In this document: positions 49,004-56,912 of the stretch, one piece after another | How positions within the stretch are numbered: position 1 is the stretch's first letter | Layout: the number at the start of each line of letters is the position of its first letter | Assembly: GCF_024349785.1 (NCBI RefSeq) | Contig: NZ_AP018817.1 | Coordinates: 1,581,501 to 1,645,500 of the forward strand | From: Sphingomonas bisphenolicum | GTDB taxonomy: Bacteria; Pseudomonadota; Alphaproteobacteria; Sphingomonadales; Sphingomonadaceae | Length of the DNA: 64,000 bases | Reading direction: 5' to 3' | The notes under the pieces: generated by a model | The model's database searches: none | Seen by the model: the letters and a program-made list of their open reading frames with translations, nothing else | What the model was told of the DNA's origin: nothing | Translations under genes and position numbers: made by a program

Positions 49004-49103
49004 GGTTACCGCGCTGGATTTGTCGCGCAATTGCTGCGATGGCTTATCCCAATAGCGTGCAATCTTTACGCTTTGGCAAGCGTGACGAGCGGATCAGGAC
49101 GAT

Positions 49104-49529
49104 ATGAGCGACCCGAAGCCCGGACAGGATAGCCCCGAAACCGGCGATGACGCGCCTTCGCTGGCCGTCCCGTCGCGTCGGCAGTTGTTGATGGGCGGCG
49201 CGGCGGCGGCATCGGCGATCGTGTCGATCCGCCCTGCGCTGGCCAACACCGCCGCGTCGGTGCTCAACTGCACCATCCCGGTGCCGGACCAAGGCCGGGC
49301 GGGCAATTTCATCGCCCCCAACGGCCAACTGGTCCCGGCCGGCACGCCAGGCGCCTATCCCGGCACCGGTCGCAGCTTCACCGGTGAGCAGGTCAAGCAG
49401 GCGTTGCGCGGCCGGCCGCTGCCCGGCACCGGCTATGAACAGAACCAGGCCTATCTCAACTATATCCGCCGCTTGCAGCGCGGGACGAGCGGTTTCACCT
49501 GCTACGCCTCACTGCAGATGCCGCGCTGA
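49104..49529 (+). CDS. Small Tat-exported protein of unknown function
   Basis: A 141-residue protein with a twin-arginine signal: SRRQLLMGG at residues 24-32, an Ala-rich hydrophobic stretch (AAAASAIVSI) and ALA47 as a plausible cleavage site. The mature part of about 94 residues has only two cysteines (56 and 133), is rich in Gly/Pro and contains GYEQNQAYLNYIRRLQRGTS. It has no recognised domain. It is the first gene of a plus-strand block that also contains PqqD-like and HPr-kinase-like genes, so it is a reasonable candidate for the target of that system. The Tat signal implies folding before export. Confidence 0.7.
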   Translation: MSDPKPGQDSPETGDDAPSLAVPSRRQLLMGGAAAASAIVSIRPALANTAASVLNCTIPVPDQGRAGNFIAPNGQLVPAGTPGAYPGTGRSFTGEQVKQALRGRPLPGTGYEQNQAYLNYIRRLQRGTSGFTCYASLQMPR

Positions 49530-49584
49530 ACCGATCGTCGCAACCGTAACGATTTGAACGGATACGGGTTATCCGCGTTGACGG

Positions 49585-49608
49585 CGTCGAACCTGATATG
49601 GTTCGACG
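49585..49608 (+). other. Perfect inverted repeat upstream of the second glycosyltransferase
   Basis: CGTCGAACC, six bases, GGTTCGACG. It lies 16 bases before the glycosyltransferase start and 55 bases after the Tat-protein stop. It could end transcription of the first gene, be a regulator site or limit translation. Nothing distinguishes these. Confidence 0.5.
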
Positions 49609-49624
49609 TTCGGCGAGGCGTTTC

Positions 49625-50785
49625 ATGTTTCACACCCGCCGCCCCACAGGGCGTGCATTTTCAGTGGCGGTCTATCTCTACCAGCCCGGCGACGGTGGCC
49701 TTGATCGCGTCGCCATATTGCTCGCCAATCATCTGCTGCAGCGCGGCGTCCCGGTGGAATTATGGATGGCGCGAACCGATGGTCCGGCGGCCCATCTGAT
49801 CGACTCCGCGCTGACCGTGCGCCGCGTTCCCGCGCCCGGTGGCATCCGCCGCCTCTCGATGATCGCGCAATTCCCGGCGCTGGCCGGGATGGTGCGGCGT
49901 TATCGGCCCGACATTCTTTATTCGGCCGGCAACCAGAGCAATATGCTGGTCGCGCTGGCGGCGCTGGGGACCGACACGAAGGCAGTCGGCCGCATCTCCA
50001 ACCCCATCGTGCGACCCGGCCAGCGCGGTCCCGGTGCCTGGGCCCGGCTGATGCGTTTCCGCGGTATCGCGCGCCTGAGCGACCTCACCATCGTCATGGG
50101 CGAGCATGACCGCACCCTGCTGGCGCAAAGCGGCGACGTTCGCCTGCTGCCCCGCCCGACGGTGACGCGCGCGATGGAACAGGCCCGCGCTGCCCGGACG
50201 CCGCGCGGGTCCGGCGATCCCTGGCGATTGCTGATGGTCGGGCGACTGACTCGGCAAAAGGATCAGGCGACGGCGCTCGCCGCGCTGGCGCGCCTGCGCC
50301 ATATCGACTGGCGACTGACCATCGTCGGCCAGGGGCCGCTTCGTGCGAGTCTGGAGCAGCAATGCGCGGCGCTGGGCATTGCCGATCGCGTCGATTTCGC
50401 GGGCTATATCGGTGATCCCGGCGTCCTTGCAGTGTTGATGGCCCGCACTGACCTGCTGCTCCAGCCGTCGCGCTGGGAGGGGCTGTGCGCCACGCTGATC
50501 GAGGCGCTGGCCTGCGGCGCGGGCGTGGTGGCGACCGACAGCACGCCCAATATCCGCTCGCTTCTGGTGGAGGCCGGCCAGCATCCGGCGGTGCGCGTAG
50601 GCGATGCGGCCGCTTTTGCACAGGCCATCGAACGCGCTTTGGCGCATTCGGCGTCGCCCGCGCTGCTGGCGGCGGCGACGCGCGACCATGGCGTCCAGCG
50701 CGCGCTCGACCGCTATCTGCGCGCGTTCGAGGGTCTGGCCGGGGCGCCTGCGCCGCAATCCGTCCGGTCGCCAGCGATGTCCTGA
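49625..50785 (+). CDS. GT4-family glycosyltransferase in the HPr-rel-A block
   Basis: A 386-residue GT-B glycosyltransferase starting at ATG 49625. The acceptor-domain part opens AFSVAVYLYQPGDGGLDRVA, the linker has DILYSAGNQSNMLVALAALG, and the donor domain has LLMVGRLTRQKDQATALAAL, AGYIGDPGVLAVLMARTDLL and the E-x7-E motif SRWEGLCATLIEALACGAGV. It differs from the transferase at 40495. It precedes the PqqD-like gene by 57 bases on the same strand. Its acceptor is unknown; a sugar added to a peptide or a lipid would both fit. Confidence 0.85.
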   Translation: MFHTRRPTGRAFSVAVYLYQPGDGGLDRVAILLANHLLQRGVPVELWMARTDGPAAHLIDSALTVRRVPAPGGIRRLSMIAQFPALAGMVRRYRPDILYSAGNQSNMLVALAALGTDTKAVGRISNPIVRPGQRGPGAWARLMRFRGIARLSDLTIVMGEHDRTLLAQSGDVRLLPRPTVTRAMEQARAARTPRGSGDPWRLLMVGRLTRQKDQATALAALARLRHIDWRLTIVGQGPLRASLEQQCAALGIADRVDFAGYIGDPGVLAVLMARTDLLLQPSRWEGLCATLIEALACGAGVVATDSTPNIRSLLVEAGQHPAVRVGDAAAFAQAIERALAHSASPALLAAATRDHGVQRALDRYLRAFEGLAGAPAPQSVRSPAMS

Positions 50786-50842
50786 TGCGTTAGGCACTTG
50801 GCTACGTCTTTCGCGCTACAGCGACATGGACAGTAGTATGGG

Positions 50843-51139
50843 ATGCCGAATTTGGACGGAGCGACAGCCTATCGCCGGGACGAGGCGGACGCGGTGGCGA
50901 CCTGCGTCCTCGACGATCTCGTCCTGCTCTACCATCATCGGTCGGGCCAGACCCATATGGTCATCAGCCCGGTGCCGGAGATATTGGCGCGCATGGCCGA
51001 CGGCGCGCCGGTGAGCGCGCAGGCGATGCACGACCGGCTGGCGCGCGACTATGATCTGGGTCCGGTAGCCGACGCCGTGGCGGAGATCGGTGCGCATCTC
51101 GACGCGCTGGTCGCGCTCGGCCTGGTACGCCCGGCATGA
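50843..51139 (+). CDS. PqqD-like peptide-binding protein (HPr-rel-A system type)
   Basis: A 98-residue protein resembling PqqD and RiPP recognition elements: GATAYRRDEADAVATCVLDD, LVLLYHHRSGQTHMVISPVP, EILARMADGAPVSAQAMHDR and LGPVADAVAEIGAHLDALVA. In RiPP clusters such proteins bind the leader of a precursor peptide and present it to modifying enzymes. From memory, a family called the HPr-rel-A system PqqD-like chaperone is found next to HprK-related kinase A. Here the stop overlaps the kinase start by 4 bases. No obvious Shine-Dalgarno sequence precedes the ATG. Confidence 0.75.
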   Translation: MPNLDGATAYRRDEADAVATCVLDDLVLLYHHRSGQTHMVISPVPEILARMADGAPVSAQAMHDRLARDYDLGPVADAVAEIGAHLDALVALGLVRPA

Positions 51140-51999
51140 GGCACGCCATCACCCTGCGCATCGGCCCGGCGACCTTCCGCATCGGCTCCGCCTGGCCGCA
51201 GCCGATAGCGGATCTGGCCCGGCTCTATACCGCCTATCCCGACGTCCGCGGCGCGATCGCCGACTTCACCGTCCGGCTCCAGCCCACCAGCCTGGCGCGG
51301 CGCTGGGTGCGGCCGTCCATCTTCATCACCGGCGACCATGGCCTGGCCGACGCTGCGCCGATGAGCTTGGCCCACGGGCTGCTGGCGGCCGAAATGGGCA
51401 TGAACCTGCAAATGGCGCTGGGCTGGCGTCGGCACCTGCTTCTCCATGCGTCTAGCGTGGAGAAGGACGGGCGCGTGCTGGTGATGACCGGCGAATCGGG
51501 GTCGGGCAAATCGACCCTGGCGGCCTTGCTCGGCGAGCGCGGCTGGCGTTTCATGGGCGACGAGTTCGCGCTGCTCGACATGGATAGCGGCGCGATCCTG
51601 CCTTTCCCGCGACTCGTCAGTCTCAAGAACCGGGCGATAGACGTGGTGACGCAGGCGGTCGGCGAAGCGCGCATGGGGCCGCTGCTGGCCGCAACGGCGA
51701 AGGGCGACATCCGCCACATGGTGCCGCGCACCGATGCCGTGGCGCGCATGGGCGAGGGGGGAATGCCCGCTTTGCTGCTGTTCCCCCGTTTCGGCCATGA
51801 CGCGGCGGTGCGGCTGGTGGGGCAGGGCGAAATCTTCATGCGACTGACCCAGGCATCGACCAATTATGTCGCGCTGGGCGAGCCGGCCTTCACCGCGCTC
51901 ACCCGCTTCGTCGCCAATGTCCCGGCGCGGGCGATCGATTTCCCCTCCGGCGACGATGCCATCGCCATGGTCGATCAGCTGTGGGAGCAACTGGCATGA
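51136..51999 (+). CDS. HPr-kinase-related protein (HprK-rel-A type)
   Basis: A 287-residue protein whose central part matches the HPr kinase/phosphorylase core: LLLHASSVEKDGRVLVMTGE, the P-loop GESGSGKST (residues 119-127) and GWRFMGDEFALLDMD with Asp142-Glu143. The N-terminal 100 residues differ from true HprK, and no HPr substrate gene is present. In lasso-peptide clusters related kinases phosphorylate a precursor serine. It is translationally coupled to the PqqD-like and nucleotidyltransferase genes (4-base overlaps on both sides), so the three probably form one complex or pathway. Confidence 0.82.
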   Translation: MRHAITLRIGPATFRIGSAWPQPIADLARLYTAYPDVRGAIADFTVRLQPTSLARRWVRPSIFITGDHGLADAAPMSLAHGLLAAEMGMNLQMALGWRRHLLLHASSVEKDGRVLVMTGESGSGKSTLAALLGERGWRFMGDEFALLDMDSGAILPFPRLVSLKNRAIDVVTQAVGEARMGPLLAATAKGDIRHMVPRTDAVARMGEGGMPALLLFPRFGHDAAVRLVGQGEIFMRLTQASTNYVALGEPAFTALTRFVANVPARAIDFPSGDDAIAMVDQLWEQLA

Positions 52000-52985
52000 G
52001 CGCGGCACTGCTGGTGCGCACGCTGCGCGATCCGGCGTCGGCCGGGGCGCTCGACGCGGATGGCTGGAACCGCCTGCTCGCCGCAGCGCGGGCGGAGCGG
52101 CTGATCGGGACACTCGCTTATCGACTGGAGAGCATCGCCCTGCCGGACGCGGTATGGCCGATCCTGGACGACGCCCGGCGCGACAGCGGGCGGGAGGCGC
52201 AGCAGGCGCTGTGGGAGGCGGACCGGGCGGCGCAGGCGCTGCGTGGCCTGGACGTCAAGCTCATATTGCTCAAGGGCGCGGCCTATGTGGCGGCGGGCCT
52301 GCGCGCCGGGCAGGGGCGGTTCATCGGCGATCTCGACATATTGGTGCCGCGCGACGCGATGCCTGCGGTCGAGCGCGCGCTGATCGCGGCGGGTTGGGAA
52401 TGGGTCAAGGAAGACCCCTATGACGACGCCTATTATCGCCAGTGGATGCACGAACTGCCGCCGATGATCCATGTCGAGCGCGACCGGATGATCGACGTGC
52501 ACCACACCATATTGCCGCTGACTGCGCGCCAGGCACCCGATGCGGGGGCGATGATCGCCGACGCCGTTCACATAACCGATGGATTATATATTCTCTCGGT
52601 CGAGGACCGCATCGTCCATTCGGTGGCCCATATGCTGGCCGATGGGGACATGCAGGGCGGCCTGCGCAACCTGTGGGACATATATTGCCTTCTGCCCGAT
52701 GCCGATCGTGCAACGCTGGAGGCGCGCGCGACGCGCCACGGTCTTGCCCTCCATGTCCGGCAGGCGCGGCGACTGGCGGGGGCGATCTATGGGGCGGGCG
52801 CGCGCCTCACCCTGTGGGACCGGCTGGTGCGCGCGCGCTTGCTGGCGCGCGACGGCTGGGGCCGCGAAAGCCGCAAGCTGCTGGTCTTCGCCTTCTTCGT
52901 GCGATCGCACTGGCTGCGGATGCCGCCGCTGATGCTGGCGCGGCACCTGTTCACCAAATGGCGCAAGGGGCACCGCCCCCAATAG
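51996..52985 (+). CDS. Nucleotidyltransferase-like protein (NTP_transf_5 family)
   Basis: About 329 residues from ATG 51996. The nucleotidyltransferase core has KLILLKGAAYVAAGLRAGQG and the metal-binding GDLDILVPRDAM (Asp112, Asp114), with the third acid likely in the segment VERDRMIDVHHT. A helical C-terminal half follows (HSVAHMLADGDMQGGLRNLW, RQARRLAGAIYGAGARL). Proteins of this type accompany HPr-kinase-like enzymes in some lasso-peptide clusters. It may add a nucleotide to the phosphorylated substrate. Overlap of 4 bases with the kinase gene. Confidence 0.82.
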   Translation: MSAALLVRTLRDPASAGALDADGWNRLLAAARAERLIGTLAYRLESIALPDAVWPILDDARRDSGREAQQALWEADRAAQALRGLDVKLILLKGAAYVAAGLRAGQGRFIGDLDILVPRDAMPAVERALIAAGWEWVKEDPYDDAYYRQWMHELPPMIHVERDRMIDVHHTILPLTARQAPDAGAMIADAVHITDGLYILSVEDRIVHSVAHMLADGDMQGGLRNLWDIYCLLPDADRATLEARATRHGLALHVRQARRLAGAIYGAGARLTLWDRLVRARLLARDGWGRESRKLLVFAFFVRSHWLRMPPLMLARHLFTKWRKGHRPQ

Positions 52986-53125
52986 GGGCGCAATAGACCT
53001 TCGCAATAATGACAGAAGCGGGTCAAGGTGATGACGAACGCTGACTTGCAACTTTAACCGTACCGCCATGGTGCGGACATGGCCATGACCCACGGCCCGG
53101 CTAGAGCGCGGCGGGGGTCTTCATC

Positions 53126-54205
53126 ATGTCAAAGCCAGCGCGCGCCTTGTTCTTTGCGAGCCTGACGGCATTACTTGCCGCCAGTTCGTCCAGCGTCAGT
53201 TCGTCGGCCGCGCCCGATGCTGCATCCGCCCGACCGCAGGGCGCAACACTGCCTCTTTCGATCATGACCTATAATGTGATGGGCCTGCCCTGGCCGGTCG
53301 CCTTCGGTCGGGACGAGGCGCTGGGCCGCATCGCCGACCGGCTGGCCGTGCTGCGCGGGGAGGCGCGGCAGCCGCATGTCGTCCTGTTGCAGGAAGCCTT
53401 CATCGCCGATCCGGCGCAGTTCGCCCGTCGCGCCGGCTATGCCCATGTCGCGGCCGGGCCGGACGCCAACGTCCGCACGCCGGTCGCCCGCACTGCCGCC
53501 GACACTGATTTTCTGCGCGGTGCGCGCTGGGACAGGGGCGAAACCCTGTCGAAACAACTGGGCAGCGGTCTGCTGATCCTGTCCGACTATCCGATCATCG
53601 GGATCGACCGGCTGGCCTATCCGGCCTTCGCCTGCGCGGGCTTCGACTGCCTCGCCAACAAGGGTGCCTTGATCGCCCATCTGCGCGTGCCGGGCGTCGC
53701 CGCGCCGGTCGCGGTGGTCAACACCCATCTCAACGCGCGCAAGGCGGCGGGCGTGCCGGTCGCCCGGTCGCTGGTCGCGTTCGACCGGCAGGCGCAATTA
53801 TTGAGCGGCTTCGTGGCCGCCCATGTGCCGCGGGACCGGATGATGATCCTGGGCGGCGATCTCAATATCGGGCGCGATCCCCGGCGGGTCGAGGCTTTCT
53901 TCGGCCGCTGGCGCAGCGCCGGTCTGGGCTTCGTCGCGGCCGCGTTGGGCGGCGGGCGACGGGCGCTGGCCGGTGCGTCGGTCGTTGATCCCGCCCAGCG
54001 GCGCGACCTGTCCGAAGCGGTGGCGCGGGGCAAGGACTGGTTGTTCGCCCGCGATGGCGACGGCGCGCCGATGCGGGTCGCCCGCGCGCATGTCCCCTTC
54101 GGCGGGGAAGCGCAGGCGCGGCTGTCCGATCATGTCGGCTATGCGATCAGCTATGCGCCGGCCGCCGGGCAGGCCGTGCGCTTCGCCTACGCAGGAGGCC
54201 GCTGA
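53126..54205 (+). CDS. Secreted endonuclease/exonuclease/phosphatase-fold hydrolase, sphingomyelinase-like
   Basis: A 359-residue protein with a signal peptide. It has the EEP active-site set: Asn50 in IMTYNVMGLP, Glu90 in VVLLQEAFIADP, His201 in VVNTHLNARKAAG, Asp245/Asn247 in LGGDLNIGRD and His336 in RLSDHVGYAIS. The TYNVMGLP opening and the QEAF segment are typical of bacterial sphingomyelinase C-like enzymes rather than DNases. It would hydrolyse a phosphodiester outside the inner membrane; a sphingolipid substrate would suit a sphingomonad, but this is inference. The stop overlaps the next start (TGATG). Confidence 0.85.
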   Translation: MSKPARALFFASLTALLAASSSSVSSSAAPDAASARPQGATLPLSIMTYNVMGLPWPVAFGRDEALGRIADRLAVLRGEARQPHVVLLQEAFIADPAQFARRAGYAHVAAGPDANVRTPVARTAADTDFLRGARWDRGETLSKQLGSGLLILSDYPIIGIDRLAYPAFACAGFDCLANKGALIAHLRVPGVAAPVAVVNTHLNARKAAGVPVARSLVAFDRQAQLLSGFVAAHVPRDRMMILGGDLNIGRDPRRVEAFFGRWRSAGLGFVAAALGGGRRALAGASVVDPAQRRDLSEAVARGKDWLFARDGDGAPMRVARAHVPFGGEAQARLSDHVGYAISYAPAAGQAVRFAYAGGR

Positions 54206-55371
54206 TGCGGACCCGTACGCCGTCGCTGGCGCTGCTGCTGGCCTCTCTTGCGACTCCGGCGGCGGCCGAACCTTTCTGGCCCGACCATGCCCGTTTCGCG
54301 CTCAAGCCCCGCCTCATCCTGCGGGTCCAGCCCGCGCCGCCTGCGCCGCCGCAGCGGCAGGCCCGCATCTACGCCATCGAACTGGCCCCATCACCTGCCG
54401 ATCCGGCCGACCTGCGGCTGGCCCTGCAACGGCGGCGCCAGCGTTTTGGCGGACTGCCCCTGGTGCGCGCCGCCCAGTCGCCCGGCGCGGATATGCAGCC
54501 GCGCAGCAGCGTGATGCTGGCGGATGCGCGGGTCGACCTGCCGTCGGAGATGCTGCCATGGGGCGATCGTCTGTCCGCGACCCTGGGGTGGCAAGCGGTG
54601 AAGATCAGCAACCGGGCGGTCAATGCGACGTCGCCCTACACCCGCGACGATCTGCGCGCGCGCGACGGCTTCCTGCCCTCGGCCCGACTGGCGCTGGCGG
54701 CGACGTCGAGACTGGATCTGCGCGCCGACTATCGCGAAACCATCCGCGCCTATGCCGACAGCGGCACGATCGGCGCGCTGGGACTGGACCAGCCCGGCTT
54801 TCGGGCGTTGCGAGCGGCATTGCGGCCCGAACGCGACAGCCTCAGTCGGATCGGGCTGCGCTGGGCGGCAGTCCCCGCGCTGCGCCTCGCGATCGACGCT
54901 TATGATGGGCAGGTGCGCAACCGGCTGTCCTTCATCGACCATGGCTATCTGCCGCGGACCATGGGGTCGGCGCAGGCGCATGGCGTGGCGATCGAGGCCG
55001 TGCACAGCCTGTCCCCGACGCTGCAATGGCGCCTGCGCTACGACCGGGCGCGGATGGATGTGGAGCATGGCGAGCGCCGCACCGAAACGCGCCTGGCGGT
55101 GCGGGGCGAATGGCGGCGCGGGCCGTGGCGCGGCGCGCTGTCTGCGGCTCGGACCAGCGCGCCCTTCTGGGCGGAGCCGGGCCATCGACTGCGGATCGAG
55201 GGCGGCATTGACTATATGCCGGACGATCTGTTCGGCGTGCGGCTGGGCCTGCATCTGGCCGATCCCGACCGGCTGGCGGTCACGCGCCTCGCCGACCAGC
55301 CGCAATCCGGGCCGGTGCGGGCCGCCGATCAGGCGCGCGCACTGATGTTCACTGCGGCGCTGCGTTTGTAG
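54205..55371 (+). CDS. Plug-less TonB-receptor-like outer-membrane barrel
   Basis: A 388-residue protein with a signal peptide (SLALLLASLATPAAAEPFW). The mature chain is made of amphipathic strands and resembles the C-terminal barrel of TonB receptors: LDLRADYRETIRAYADSGTI, GFRALRAALRPERDSLSRIG, RLAIDAYDGQVRNRLSFIDH and QAHGVAIEAVHSLSPTLQWR. No TonB box or plug is present and no room for one exists. It ends FTAALRL rather than in Phe. It begins at the stop of the phosphodiesterase gene (TGATG), so the two are co-translated; it may be a pore, an anchor or a decayed receptor. Confidence 0.75.
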   Translation: MRTRTPSLALLLASLATPAAAEPFWPDHARFALKPRLILRVQPAPPAPPQRQARIYAIELAPSPADPADLRLALQRRRQRFGGLPLVRAAQSPGADMQPRSSVMLADARVDLPSEMLPWGDRLSATLGWQAVKISNRAVNATSPYTRDDLRARDGFLPSARLALAATSRLDLRADYRETIRAYADSGTIGALGLDQPGFRALRAALRPERDSLSRIGLRWAAVPALRLAIDAYDGQVRNRLSFIDHGYLPRTMGSAQAHGVAIEAVHSLSPTLQWRLRYDRARMDVEHGERRTETRLAVRGEWRRGPWRGALSAARTSAPFWAEPGHRLRIEGGIDYMPDDLFGVRLGLHLADPDRLAVTRLADQPQSGPVRAADQARALMFTAALRL

Positions 55372-55429
55372 CGCCGCCATTTTTCTGTAGCATTCCCCGC
55401 CTATCCGCACGCATTTCCGGTGGAGATGA

Positions 55430-56251
55430 ATGATGCGCTACGCGACGATCATGCTGGCGATGACGGGGCTGCTGGCCGCAAGCGCGGGCAGGGCGCAGGA
55501 CGCCGATGCGCCGTCCCCGTCGCCCGCGCCCGTCGTGCATCGTCTGCCTGCCCCCGAAGCACGGCAGGGGGTGGCGTCGGACGGGGTGCATGTCTACGCG
55601 ATCGACAATGACCGAATCGGCAAATATCGCATATCCACCGGTCAGCGGGTCGCCTCTTGGCAAGGGGAGCGCCGCCTCTTCCCCCATATGAACAGTTGCA
55701 CCGTGGCGGGGCGCGAACTGGTCTGCGCCGCATCCAACTATCCCGCCGTGCCGCAGACCAGCGCGGTCGAGATTTTCGACACCCGCACGCTGCGCCATCT
55801 GCGCACGGTCAGCCTGGGCTTCGGTCCCGGATCGCTGACCGTGCTCGATCGCCATGCCGGCAAATGGTGGGCGGTCTACGCCAACTATGCCGGCAAGGGC
55901 GGAGAGCCGAACCGCGACTATCGCTACACGCTGCTGGTGCAGATGGACGACGCCTTCCGGCAGGAGGCGGCCTGGACCTTCCCTCAACAGGTGCTGGCCC
56001 GCTTCGCCCCTTTCAGTTGCTCGGGCGCGAGCTGGAGCGCGGACGGACGTCTCTACGTCACCGGCCACGACCGGCCCGAAATGTACGAACTGGCGCTGCC
56101 CGATGCCGGATCGTTGCTGGAATGGCGGCGCACCATCGGCATCGCGTCGCCGGGGCAGGCGATCGACTGGGATCCGGTCGTTCGCGGCCGCCTCTGGTCG
56201 GTCGATCGCAAGGACACCGCGCTGGTCGCCAGCGATATCGCCGGCGATTAA
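55430..56251 (+). CDS. Secreted protein of unknown function, propeller-like
   Basis: A 273-residue protein with a signal peptide (MLAMTGLLAASAGRAQ). The mature part contains blades of a propeller: GVASDGVHVYAIDNDRIGKY, SAVEIFDTRTLRHLRTVSLG, WSADGRLYVTGHDRPEMYEL and GRLWSVDRKDTALVASDIAG. Two cysteine pairs may be disulfides. It probably binds something in the periplasm or at the surface. It follows the plug-less barrel by 58 bases on the same strand and ends with a 4-base overlap with the convergent tetR gene. Confidence 0.62.
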   Translation: MMRYATIMLAMTGLLAASAGRAQDADAPSPSPAPVVHRLPAPEARQGVASDGVHVYAIDNDRIGKYRISTGQRVASWQGERRLFPHMNSCTVAGRELVCAASNYPAVPQTSAVEIFDTRTLRHLRTVSLGFGPGSLTVLDRHAGKWWAVYANYAGKGGEPNRDYRYTLLVQMDDAFRQEAAWTFPQQVLARFAPFSCSGASWSADGRLYVTGHDRPEMYELALPDAGSLLEWRRTIGIASPGQAIDWDPVVRGRLWSVDRKDTALVASDIAGD

Positions 56252-56841
56252 CGTTCGGCCAGCACGGCGGCGATCGCCAGTTCCGCCATGTGCGCGACCG
56301 CGACCAGCCGATCAGCGGGCGTTCCCGCGCGCGCATCTGCAGACAGGCCGGACATGACCGTCACCATGTAATCCGCCACGACTTCTGCCTTGTCGGCATG
56401 GGTCGGGGTGAGGAAGTCACGCACCCGCTGCGCGCTCGCAGCCTTCCAGTTGCGGGCGCAGCAGGCCGCTTCGGCATCCGCGCCGCGCGCGCCCTCCAGC
56501 ACCATGCAGCCGGCCGTCTGCGGGTCGGCGGCATAGATGCGTGCGGCTTCGTGCAGCAGTGCGCCGAGTGCGGCGGCGGGTGGCGCGCCGGGTGCCAGCA
56601 ACATGTCGATCGGCAGGCCGTTGCGGGCGTAACGGCCCAGCACCTCGTCGAACAAGGCGGCCTTGCTGCCGAAGGCGGCATAGAGGCTGGGCGGATTGAC
56701 GCCCATCGCCTGCGCCAGCGCGGCCACGCCGACCCCGTCATAGCCCTGCGCGTGGAACAGCGCCTGCGCCTGATCCAGCGCGGCTTCCCGGTCGAAGGCG
56801 CGGGGGCGGCCGCGGCCTTTCGATTTTTCTTTAACAGTCAC
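56248..56841 (-). CDS. TetR-family transcriptional regulator
   Basis: A 197-residue repressor of the TetR family. The DNA-binding domain is GRPRAFDREAALDQAQALFH, GYDGVGVAALAQAMGVNPPS and LYAAFGSKAALFDEVLGRYA; the remainder is a helical ligand-binding domain with several cysteines (GCMVLEGARGADAEAACCARN). The start is a GTG at 56841, which itself lies within a candidate operator. It is divergent from an SDR gene that it likely controls; the ligand may be a substrate of that enzyme. Confidence 0.92.
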   Translation of the reverse strand: MTVKEKSKGRGRPRAFDREAALDQAQALFHAQGYDGVGVAALAQAMGVNPPSLYAAFGSKAALFDEVLGRYARNGLPIDMLLAPGAPPAAALGALLHEAARIYAADPQTAGCMVLEGARGADAEAACCARNWKAASAQRVRDFLTPTHADKAEVVADYMVTVMSGLSADARAGTPADRLVAVAHMAELAIAAVLAER

Positions 56842-56897
56842 TACAAAATTCCTTGACCCGATCGATCTTCAATTTATATAGCGGTCATTACAAAAAT
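56837..56897. promoter_or_regulatory. Divergent tetR/SDR control region with paired operators
   Basis: Two near-identical direct repeats, GTCACTACAAAAT (56837-56849) and GTCATTACAAAAAT (56884-56897), 47 bases apart. They flank a good SDR promoter, TTGACC (56853), 16 bases, TATATA (56875). A TetR dimer at either site would overlap the tetR start or the SDR transcription start. Confidence 0.6.
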
Positions 56898-56912
56898 ACA
56901 AGGAAGACCGAC

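Noticed and set aside
49004..49103. A Pho box upstream of phoR.
   Set aside because: No TGTCA repeat with 11-base spacing was found. The palindrome CGCTTTGGCAAGCG near 49070 is unrelated to the Pho consensus.
50843..52985. Lasso-peptide biosynthetic cluster.
   Set aside because: There is no asparagine-synthetase-like cyclase, no transglutaminase-like protease and no short precursor with a Gly-to-acid ring pattern. Only the tailoring-type genes are present.
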